Assembly (NCBI GenBank): GCA_020047775.1
Contig: JAIFNK010000174.1
Span: forward strand, 1-13,305
From: Akkermansia sp.
GTDB lineage: Bacteria > Verrucomicrobiota > Verrucomicrobiia > Verrucomicrobiales > Akkermansiaceae
Reading direction: 5' to 3'
Length of the DNA stretch: 13,305 nucleotides
A program made the translations under genes and the position numbers. Below are positions 6,894 through 13,305 of the stretch, piece by piece (positions within the stretch are counted from its first letter, which is position 1; every line of letters begins with the position of its first letter). The notes under the pieces are model-generated. The model had not been told where the DNA came from and searched no databases. It saw only the letters and a list, made by a program, of their open reading frames with translations.

Positions 6894-8621
6894 ATGAAAA
6901 TCATCCTTCCCACGCTGGGCATCCTGACCACCCTTTTCAGCAGCACCCTGTCGGCCACCGCAGAATCCGACCGCACCCAATGGTTCCGCGAAGCCCGCTT
7001 CGGCATGTTCATCCACTGGGGCATCTATGCCGTGCCCGCCGGTGAGTGGGAAGGCGAGACGATCAAAGGCATCGGCGAGTGGATCATGCGCTTCAAAAAG
7101 ATCCCCGTGGCGAAATACCAATCCTATGCACCGGAATTCACCGCCGCGAAATACGACCCGGAAGCCTGGGCCGACCTCGCGAAAAAGGCCGGCATGAAAT
7201 ACGTCGTCATCACTTCCAAGCACCACGACGGTTTCGCGCTCTTTGACTCCGCTGTTAGCGACTGGGATGTGATGGCCTCCGGGGCCAAGCGCGACCTGCT
7301 CGATCCGCTCGCCAAGGCCGTGCGTGCGCGCGACATGAAGTTTGGCCTCTACTATTCTCAATCCCAGGACTGGACCCACCCCGGCGGTGCCACCAGCGGA
7401 GACATCGGCAAGGTCTGGGATCCCGCGCAAAAGGGCGACTACGACCAATACCTGAAAACCATCGCCCTGCCACAAGCGCGCGAAATCATCGACCGCTACA
7501 ACCCCGCCATTCTGTGGTGGGACACCCCGCAGAAAATGACGCCCGCGCGCGTCGCCCCGTTCGCGGAACTGATGGCCAAGCACCCGCACATCATCAACAA
7601 CAACCGTCTCGGCGAGGGATTCCAAGGCGACACCAAAACCCCCGAGCAACACATCCCGCCACGCGGATTTCCCGGCCAGATGTTCGAGGTCTGCATGACC
7701 ATGAACGACACCTGGGGCTACAAGAAAAACGACCAGAACTGGAAGAGCTCCCAACGCCTCATCCAGATGCTTTCCGACATCGCCAGCAAGGGCGGCAACC
7801 TGCTGCTCAACATCGGACCGCGCGCCGATGGCTCGATCCCGCAGGAAACCATCGACCGCCTCGAAGCCATCGCCCGCTGGATGGACGTCAACAGCCAGGC
7901 CATTCACGCCACCGATGCCAGCCCGTTCCCGCGCCGCCTGCCATGGGGACGCGTGACACAAAAGGCCGGCAAGAATGGCGGCACCACCCTCTTCCTCCAC
8001 GTCTGGGACTGGCCCGCCGATGGCAAAATCCTCCTGCCCACGCTGAAGGAAGTTCCCACCACGGGGGGCATGCTCAAGGGCGGTGCTGCCATCACCGCAG
8101 AACGCACACCCGATGGCATCATCCTCCAACTTCCCGGCAAAGCCACCGATCCCGATGTGTCCGTCGCCCGCTTGGAATTCCCCGGTGCGCTCACCATCAC
8201 CCAGGAAGCCTGCAACACTCCGTCCCCGGATGGCACGCTCACCCTGCCCGCGCTCGACGCCGATCCGCACGGTGCCGTCGGAGGCAACATCCGCGTCGAA
8301 GGTTCCGGCGCGGATGCCTACCTAACGGACTGGAAGCGGAATGAATATCGCGTCGAATACCACATGAAAACCGGCAAGGCCGGCAAGTGGTCGGTGCAAG
8401 CCGAAGTCGCCGCCCCGAACGCTGCAAAGCTCACTGTGACCGTCAACAAGTCCTCCCATACCGTGGAAATCCCCGCCACCGGTACCGCCCGCACATGGAA
8501 ACCCATCCCCATGGGTATCATCGAACTGCCCGCGGAGGAAACCATCCTCGAGCTCAAGCCCGCGGCTGATGCTTGGAGCCCGATCGAACTGCGCAAGCTC
8601 ACACTCACCCCGGTGCCATAA
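6894..8621 (+). CDS. GH29 alpha-L-fucosidase, secreted, with C-terminal beta-sandwich domain
   Basis: A 575-residue retaining exo-alpha-L-fucosidase that should release terminal L-fucose from glycans outside the cytoplasm. Residues 1-23 form a signal peptide ending 'LSATA'. The GH29 barrel begins with 'WFREARFGMFIHWGIYAVPA' (30-49), followed by 'SKHHDGFALFDS' (H110, H111), 'RDMKFGLYYSQSQDW', and 'AILWWDTP', whose D210 occupies the nucleophile position. E251 in 'KTPEQHIPP' is a candidate acid/base, a residue that varies between GH29 subgroups. 'SKGGNLLLNIGPRADGSIP' closes the catalytic domain. Residues about 360-460 form the usual C-terminal beta domain, and about 463-575 look like an added carbohydrate-binding-type beta sandwich. 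The start ATG 6894 follows the scar region with no Shine-Dalgarno sequence. The next gene begins 58 bp after the stop. Context with a GH95 remnant and an esterase supports a fucose-scavenging role. Confidence 0.95.
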   Translation: MKIILPTLGILTTLFSSTLSATAESDRTQWFREARFGMFIHWGIYAVPAGEWEGETIKGIGEWIMRFKKIPVAKYQSYAPEFTAAKYDPEAWADLAKKAGMKYVVITSKHHDGFALFDSAVSDWDVMASGAKRDLLDPLAKAVRARDMKFGLYYSQSQDWTHPGGATSGDIGKVWDPAQKGDYDQYLKTIALPQAREIIDRYNPAILWWDTPQKMTPARVAPFAELMAKHPHIINNNRLGEGFQGDTKTPEQHIPPRGFPGQMFEVCMTMNDTWGYKKNDQNWKSSQRLIQMLSDIASKGGNLLLNIGPRADGSIPQETIDRLEAIARWMDVNSQAIHATDASPFPRRLPWGRVTQKAGKNGGTTLFLHVWDWPADGKILLPTLKEVPTTGGMLKGGAAITAERTPDGIILQLPGKATDPDVSVARLEFPGALTITQEACNTPSPDGTLTLPALDADPHGAVGGNIRVEGSGADAYLTDWKRNEYRVEYHMKTGKAGKWSVQAEVAAPNAAKLTVTVNKSSHTVEIPATGTARTWKPIPMGIIELPAEETILELKPAADAWSPIELRKLTLTPVP

Positions 8622-8679
8622 GCTCGCTCGTGAAACCGCAGCGCCCCACCGACACATCTCCCCCGGATTTACGGTCCCC

Positions 8680-10281
8680 ATGAAATTGTCTGTTCTGATC
8701 CCGCTGGCCCTCAGCCTCGCCGTCGTGTGCGATCGGGCAGACGCCCGGAAACCCGTCAAAGTCTTCGTCCTCGCGGGCGATGAAACCATGCTGCGCCAGG
8801 GAAGCATCGACGGCTGCGCCAGAGAACCTGGAAAAAAGAACACACCTCCCGCAGACAGACCCGGCACACTGCTCTCCGTTCTCAAGGACCAACCCCGGTA
8901 TTCCTTCCTCCGGGATGCCCGTGGAAACTGGACCAAGCGCGATGACGTCGTCCTCTACGATGCCCATCCGCTTTCTAACAACACTCGCGCACCGGGCAGC
9001 CTGTTGCAAATCCCCGGCGACCCCGCCGACCCATGTGGCTTCGGAGTCGGAGTTGAACACCTGTTCGGTCACATCGTCGGTGAAGACAGCAAAGACCCTG
9101 TCCTGCTCATCCGTTTCGCCACCAAACATCCCACCTGGTTCTCCCGCGGCTCGCGTTCGCTCGGCTACGATTTCCTGTCACCGTCAGGCGGCGGCGGACT
9201 CGATCTCGACGGCGGCTGGGACGTGATCCACTTCAACCACGGTGTCTGGGACCAGGCGACCCTCGACCCCAAAACCGGCCAACGCGCCGAACCCGGCAAG
9301 GGCGTGATCCGCATCTCCATCGAGGACTACGAAAAAAACCTCCGCACCATCGTCGCCCGCCTCAAGCAGACCAAGGCCACCTTGATCTGGGCCCACACCA
9401 CACCGATCCTTGTCGGCTCCGAGCCGGGATACGTCGGTGGGGAAATGGTGGACAAATACAATGCCGTCGCCGCTAAAGTCATGCAGGAAAACGGCGTGCT
9501 CATCGATGATCTCAACGCCGAATGCCGCCGCCAGGGCAAGCCCAAGGCACTCAATGTCCACGACGTCGGCAACCTCGCGCCCAAGGTCACGGAAGTTGTC
9601 CTAGCCGCGCTCAAGTCCCGCGAAACCCTCTCCCGCCCGCTCCCCCGGGTCCTTTTCATCGGCGATTCCATCACCGGCACCTACTGGGCGCAGGTCCAGA
9701 AAAACCTCGATGGCAAGGCCTTCGTCGCCAAGAACCCCGGCAATGGCGAACACTCCGGCACCGGCGCTCGCATGGTTGACCGATGGGTCGATCTCAAGCA
9801 ATACCTGCTCAACGGTCAGGAATATCTCGAACTCATCGACTCGATAAAAACCGTGCTCGCGGATATCGACCGCTATGCCCCCGCCTTCGCCGGGCACCAA
9901 CCTGAACTCGCCGGCTTCGTCTGGTTCCAGGGCATCGCCGACGCCAACTCGCCCGCCTTTGCCGATGCGTATGCCAAAAACCTGACAGGACTCATCCAGG
10001 ACATCCGCCGCGAGTTCGATTCCCCGCGGCTTCCCTTCGTCGTCGCCGCTCTCGGCCAAAACGGCGAAAAAATGACCCCCAACCAACGCAAGGTCCACGC
10101 CGCCCAAATGGCCGCCGCACAAACCAGCCCGCACGTCGCCGCCATCGACACCATCCCGTTCTTCATCCCCAAGGAAAAATCGCCCGGCGGTCGCGAGTGG
10201 GACTGGCACAACAACGCCGGGTCCTATCTCCTCATCGGGGAAGCCATGGGCAAGGCGATCTCAACACTCCCGCAAAACTAA
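8680..10281 (+). CDS. Composite SASA/SGNH esterase-like protein with permuted domain order
   Basis: A 533-residue exported protein, probably acting on carbohydrate esters. The start is ATG 8680, which opens a signal peptide (about 1-22); the frame is open further upstream but that part overlaps the GH29 gene. Four blocks are visible. Residues 24-175 are the head of a SASA (sialate O-acetylesterase-like, DUF303) domain: 'KPVKVFVLAGDETM' through 'RSLGYDFLSPSGGG'. Residues 179-315 are the tail of an SGNH/GDSL hydrolase: 'GWDVIHFNHGVWD', 'YEKNLRTIVARLKQT', 'LNVHDVG'. Residues 320-379 are an SGNH head: 'LPRVLFIGDSITG' (S330). Residues 380-533 are the SASA tail: 'LAGFVWFQGIADAN', 'WDWHNNAGSYLLIGEAMG' (H510). 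The SASA nucleophile motif GQSNM is replaced by GDETM (33-37), so that site is probably inactive, while the SGNH triad candidates (S330, N186, H294) are present. The GH95 remnant begins about 20 bp downstream. Confidence 0.85.
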   Translation: MKLSVLIPLALSLAVVCDRADARKPVKVFVLAGDETMLRQGSIDGCAREPGKKNTPPADRPGTLLSVLKDQPRYSFLRDARGNWTKRDDVVLYDAHPLSNNTRAPGSLLQIPGDPADPCGFGVGVEHLFGHIVGEDSKDPVLLIRFATKHPTWFSRGSRSLGYDFLSPSGGGGLDLDGGWDVIHFNHGVWDQATLDPKTGQRAEPGKGVIRISIEDYEKNLRTIVARLKQTKATLIWAHTTPILVGSEPGYVGGEMVDKYNAVAAKVMQENGVLIDDLNAECRRQGKPKALNVHDVGNLAPKVTEVVLAALKSRETLSRPLPRVLFIGDSITGTYWAQVQKNLDGKAFVAKNPGNGEHSGTGARMVDRWVDLKQYLLNGQEYLELIDSIKTVLADIDRYAPAFAGHQPELAGFVWFQGIADANSPAFADAYAKNLTGLIQDIRREFDSPRLPFVVAALGQNGEKMTPNQRKVHAAQMAAAQTSPHVAAIDTIPFFIPKEKSPGGREWDWHNNAGSYLLIGEAMGKAISTLPQN

Positions 10282-10303
10282 CCGCAGAAGCAAGCCCGGG
10301 GGC

Positions 10304-12341
10304 AAGCTGGCAAATCAGATCGCCCTCAACGAGGAGTCCGTGTGGTCCGGCTCCCGCCACAACTGGAACCGCGAAAACGCATCGCAAAACCTCCCCAAAA
10401 TCCGAGAACTCCTGCTCGCCGGGAAAAACGACGAAGCCGAAGCACTCGTGAACCAATCCTTCACCTGCACCGGCGGCGGATCAGGCGGCGGCGCCCGCGG
10501 CCCCTGGGGCTGCTTCCAGGAACTCGGCAATCTCAACCTCGTCTGGGCGTCGGACACCAAACCACTGCCACTCAACGAGTGGAAATACTCAATGATCCAA
10601 GCGCCGGAAGGTGCCGACGGCCGCAAACCCCATCAGGAAATCCTGCAACTCGTCGCCGACGCGGTGAAATCCTCCACCGATTCCCGCAGCTGGACCGACT
10701 ATGTCCTCGCCGGCGGCAAAGCCGTGAAGGGTCCCGCCAACTCGAAAAAGACGAACGCGTCGTACTCCGCCACCACCTGGAACTGACAAAAAATCAAATC
10801 GCCGAACTCGGCACGCTGCGCATCGACAACGCCGCCCGCCAGGGCCAGGTCTATGTGAACGGCAAAGAGGTCGGCGAGCTTCCCGGCTGGCAGGCCTCGG
10901 GCCACGACAGATTCGAGCGCGACATCCGCAAGTTCCTCCAACCCGGCGCCAACGACATCGCGATCTATTGCTCGAACTACCGCCGCCAGGGCCAGTTGCC
11001 CGTTTCCATTTCCCTCGATCCGCTTGCGCAAACGCAAAACTACCGCCGCAGTCTCGACCTGGGCAATGCGGTTTCCACCGTGACCTATCAGAAAAACGGC
11101 ATCACTTACACCCGCGAAGCCTTCGCCAGCGCTCCGGATGAAGTGATGGTCTTCCGTTTCACCGCCGACCAGCCCGGAAAAATCTCGTTCGATGCCACAC
11201 TCGACCGCCTCCAGAACTTTGAAACCACCGCCGACGGCACCCACGGACTGCTCATGACCGGCCGCACCGCCAGCGGCCAACAAGGAGTCGATGACCTGCA
11301 ATTCGTCGCCCGCCTCCACGCCCTCAACACCGGCGGAAAAGTCACCGTCGATGGCGCCAACCTAACGGTCGCCTCCGCGGATGAAGTCATTCTGTTCGTC
11401 GCCGCCGCCACCGATTACCAAGGCTTCGCCGACCGCGGCACCGCAGATCCCGTGCAAGCCACCACCGCCGACATCGCCAAGGCGAAAACCAAAACCTACG
11501 CCCAACTCCGCACCGCCAGCATCGCCGACCACCGCGGTTACTTCGACCGCATGACCATCTCACTCGACGACGGCACCCAGGCCAGCCGCAAGGCTGCCGC
11601 GCTGCCCACCGACCAACGCCATGCCGCCCTTGCCAAAGGCGGAACCGATCCCGCGCTCGCCGAGCTTTATTTCAACTACGGCCGCTACCTGCTCATCGGC
11701 AGCTCGCGCCCCGGCTCCATGCCCGCCAACCTGCAAGGCATCTGGGCCGAGGGCATTCAAACTCCCTGGAACGGCGACTATCACATCGATATCAACGTCC
11801 AGATGATGAAGTGGAACCCACCCACCGCCACGTCTCCCACCTCTATGGACTGCATCCGCACGACGAGATCGGCATCCTCAACACCCCCGAACTCGCCAAG
11901 GCCGCGCGGGTCACCCTCGAACGCCGCGGCGACGCCAGCACCGGTTGGTCGATGGCCTGGAAATCCAACTTCTGGGCCCGCCTCCACGATGGCAACCACG
12001 CCCACAAGTTGTTGAACATGCTCATCACCAAAGGCGGTAAAAACCTCTTCTGCCTGCATCCCCCGTTCCAGATCGACGGCAACTTCGGCGGCACCGCCGC
12101 GATTGCGGAAATGCTCCTGCAAAGCCACGGCAGCACCATCCACCTGCTCCCCGCGCTGCCCGACGCCTGGCCTAACGAAAAAACCACCGGCCTCCGCGCC
12201 CGCGGTGGCCACCACGTCGATCTCGAGTGGAAGGAAGGCAAGATCACCAGCTACAAGATCCGCTCCAAACAACCCGTCGAGGTCAAAGTGCGCGTCCACG
12301 GAGAAACGAAAACCATCCTTACCGAAAGCCTCCAACCCTAG
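10304..12341 (+). pseudogene. GH95 alpha-L-fucosidase (or alpha-L-galactosidase) pseudogene
   Basis: GH95 enzymes invert configuration while removing alpha-1,2-linked L-fucose (some act on L-galactose). Family blocks are clear: 'IALNEESVWSG' (about 10319-10351), 'GPWGCFQELGNLNL', a galactose-binding-like insert ('QGQVYVNGKEVGEL'), '[19 protein letters not shown]', '[11 protein letters not shown]', '[11 protein letters not shown]', '[12 protein letters not shown]', '[19 protein letters not shown]', '[12 protein letters not shown]'. Three lesions disable it. The signal peptide and first 50-60 residues are missing. A single base appears lost near 10738, moving the frame from the one ending at TGA 10784-10786 to the one running on to 12015. 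Near 11805-11815 the sequence jumps from 'INVQM' straight to '[11 protein letters not shown]' in a third frame, deleting some 200-250 residues that include the general-acid glutamate region (E566 in Bifidobacterium AfcA). The aspartate of 'QIDGNFGG' (12075-12077) is retained. The stop is TAG 12339-12341. Confidence 0.88.
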
Positions 12342-12424
12342 CGTGGCCGCGTGAGACCGCGGCGGTTCGGGCTTTTCCGGCCGCCCGGTGCAGGCAAATC
12401 GCCACCGAGCTCAAAGACCGTCAG

Positions 12425-12464
12425 CCCCACCCATAGCGGCGCGTCTGCGACCGGCGCACTTCAA
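12425..12464. repeat. Degenerate 40-bp repeat, copy 1 (upstream of the YchJ gene)
   Basis: This segment matches 13007-13046 at 32 of 40 positions in direct orientation with no gaps; the most conserved parts are CGGCGCG and CGCACTTCAA. It lies in the 213-bp non-coding gap after the GH95 pseudogene, which otherwise shows only a weak CCGCG/CGCGG hairpin at 12347-12362. The repeat pair brackets the YchJ-family gene. Confidence 0.6.
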
Positions 12465-12554
12465 CTTCTACCGCCGGAGGCTTCCGGCATCCGCGCCTGC
12501 CGCCATTCCCGGATTTCCATTGATCCGGCCCGCCCGATCCACACACTCGTATCC

Positions 12555-12995
12555 ATGAACGAACCGCTAAACCCGCCGCCGGGCAAACCCGCCGGACCGA
12601 GAGAGCTTTCCTTATGCCCCTGCAAGAGCCGCGAAACCTATGCCGCCTGCTGCCAGCCGTTCCACCTCGGCCGGGCAAAACCCGAAACCGCCCTGCAGCT
12701 CATGCGCTCCCGCTACACTGCCTACTTTTTCCGGCTCGTCGATTACCTCGTCTCCACCACCCACCCGGACACCCGCGAGCCCGGCTTGAAGACCCGCCTG
12801 GAAGAGACCATCCACGAAACGAACTGGCGCTTCCTCACCATCGTCACGACCTCCAAGGGCGGCACCGACGACAAAGCCGGCAAGGTCGAATTCGTCGCCG
12901 AATATTTTGAAAGCGGCCAACCGCACGAACTCCACGAACGCTCCCGCTTCAAACGCTACAAAGGAGCCTGGAAATACCTCGACGCCAAAGGCTGA
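12555..12995 (+). CDS. ychJ: YchJ family protein (UPF0225) with SEC-C metal-binding motif
   Basis: A 146-residue cytoplasmic protein. The N-terminal segment 'LCPCKSRETYAACCQPFH' (residues 20-37, cysteines 21, 23, 32 and 33) is a SEC-C-type zinc-binding motif. It is followed by 'ALQLMRSRYTAYFF' (47-60), the hallmark of the YchJ family, and a compact NTF2-like beta-rich domain with 'NWRFLTIVTTSKGG', 'GKVEFVAEYFE' and 'HERSRFKRYKGAWKYLD'. Length is close to the family norm. The molecular function of YchJ is not established. The start is ATG 12555; the frame is open back to 12351 but that sequence is low-complexity non-coding DNA containing the 40-bp repeat. No Shine-Dalgarno sequence is visible. 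It looks like a stand-alone gene, not a member of the fucosidase cluster. Confidence 0.92.
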   Translation: MNEPLNPPPGKPAGPRELSLCPCKSRETYAACCQPFHLGRAKPETALQLMRSRYTAYFFRLVDYLVSTTHPDTREPGLKTRLEETIHETNWRFLTIVTTSKGGTDDKAGKVEFVAEYFESGQPHELHERSRFKRYKGAWKYLDAKG

Positions 12996-13006
12996 GAACC
13001 GGCGGA

Positions 13007-13046
13007 GCCCACCTCTAACGGCGCGCCAGCAACCGTCGCACTTCAA
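13007..13046. repeat. Degenerate 40-bp repeat, copy 2 (downstream of the YchJ gene)
   Basis: Direct-orientation partner of 12425-12464 (32 of 40 identical), starting 12 bp after the YchJ stop codon and running into the 71-bp palindrome that follows. The abutting of two repeat types suggests a composite intergenic element. Confidence 0.6.
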
Positions 13047-13049
13047 TAT

Positions 13050-13120
13050 GGAGTAGGCACCTTATTGTCCCTTTCTTCGCTGCGGTTGAGGAAAAGAGGC
13101 GACAATAAGGTCGCCACTCC
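13050..13120. repeat. 71-bp imperfect palindrome, REP/MITE-like
   Basis: The ends are GGAGT at 13050-13054 and ACTCC at 13116-13120. Inside, ACCTTATTGTC (13059-13069) pairs perfectly with GACAATAAGGT (13101-13111), with further partial pairing between CCTTTCTTC and GAGGAAAAGAGG. The transcript would fold as a long hairpin, so it could also help stop or protect the YchJ mRNA, but it lacks a terminal T run. Its size and symmetry fit a dispersed palindromic element. Confidence 0.65.
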
Positions 13121-13168
13121 TTAGCTGGCAAAATTACAAATCCTGATGCGCGGCAGTAAAACGAGTGC

Positions 13169-13201
13169 CAGTTGATAGAAAGTCAATCATACGATCAACT
13201 G
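13169..13201. repeat. Inverted repeat with 8-bp arms (CAGTTGAT ... ATCAACTG)
   Basis: CAGTTGAT at 13169-13176 and ATCAACTG at 13194-13201 are perfect reverse complements separated by 17 bp. The spacing could suit a dimeric regulator or a weak hairpin. No adjacent gene start is visible, so it cannot be assigned a role. Confidence 0.3.
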
Positions 13202-13269
13202 TTCACGTCTCCGCTTGGGCCCGCCCCCATCCGGGTGGAAAGCAGAGTAACTTGGCAGAGCGTCGTGGC

Positions 13270-13286
13270 GGCGGTTTTTAACCGCC
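13270..13286. repeat. Short hairpin GGCGGTT-TTT-AACCGCC
   Basis: A perfect 7-bp stem with a 3-base loop near the window edge. It has no T tract after it on either strand, so it is more like a REP-type palindrome than a terminator. Confidence 0.35.
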
Positions 13287-13305
13287 ATGCCATTCAAACC
13301 ATAGG

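Larger units (their letters stand above)
12996..13305. other. Non-coding tail with several palindromic elements
   Basis: No ORF with protein character is seen in these 310 bp on either strand. The segment contains copy 2 of the 40-bp repeat, a 71-bp imperfect palindrome, an 8-bp-arm inverted repeat and a short GC hairpin, each listed separately. The density of palindromes suggests a REP-like intergenic repeat cluster and not a gene. Confidence 0.6.

Noticed and set aside
6870..8270. A 466-codon open frame on the minus strand opposite the GH29 gene
   Set aside because: It mirrors the codon pattern of the GH29 gene and has no recognisable domain.
10342..12015. A single 557-codon gene
   Set aside because: Only 10739 to about 11810 of this frame is GH95. 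Its start is an arginine-rich shadow of the GH95 N-terminal frame and its end is a shadow of the GH95 C-terminal frame, so it is part of a frameshifted pseudogene.
1..13305. CRISPR arrays, rRNA genes, intact insertion sequences or integrases
   Set aside because: No regularly spaced repeats, no rRNA-like sequence and no transposase or integrase motifs were found on either strand.

Overview
The window is GC-rich bacterial chromosomal DNA with every intact protein gene on the + strand. The gene content points to Verrucomicrobiota, possibly Akkermansiaceae/Luteolibacter-like, with Planctomycetota as the alternative. The reasons are a DUF1553 protein paired with a Tat-exported DUF1501 protein, a secreted sulfatase, exported glycoside hydrolases, an SGNH/sialate-esterase-type protein, and start codons without clear Shine-Dalgarno sequences. 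This placement is inference from gene families; no marker gene is present.

Layout. Positions 1-2315 hold the 3' end of a PSD1/DUF1553 gene and a complete DUF1501 gene, a common operon pair in these phyla. Positions 2394-5364 hold a secreted sulfatase and, 7 bp later, a single-chain iron-sulfur L-serine dehydratase. A tRNA-Cys(GCA) with its own promoter-like sequence follows at 5482-5556. Positions 5557-6893 are a scar of decayed accessory DNA: a truncated helix-turn-helix ORF, an internally deleted fragment of an MmeI-type (type IIL-like) DNA methyltransferase carrying an in-frame inverted-repeat element, and a broken minus-strand fragment. Positions 6894-12341 form a fucose-directed cluster: a GH29 alpha-L-fucosidase, a two-domain SGNH/SASA esterase-like protein with scrambled domain order, and a GH95 gene that is now a pseudogene (lost 5' end, one-base frameshift, large internal deletion). 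The rest holds a YchJ-family SEC-C protein flanked by two copies of a degenerate 40-bp repeat, then a 310-bp non-coding tail rich in palindromes.

How the genes may work together. Sulfatase, GH29, esterase and GH95 are the usual tools for stripping sulfate, acetyl and fucosyl groups from fucose-containing polysaccharides such as fucoidan or mucin-type glycans. Here the sulfatase is separated from the fucosidases by sdaA, the tRNA and the scar, and the GH95 partner is dead, so a working pathway in this window is not assured.

The most unusual object is the protein at 8680-10281. Its order is SASA head, SGNH tail, SGNH head, SASA tail. This reads as a circularly permuted SGNH hydrolase domain inserted into a SASA (sialate O-acetylesterase-like) domain whose own GQSN nucleophile motif is replaced by GDET. 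Because the adjacent GH95 gene carries several lesions, a rearrangement or assembly error across 8680-12341 must be excluded before this is taken as a new architecture.
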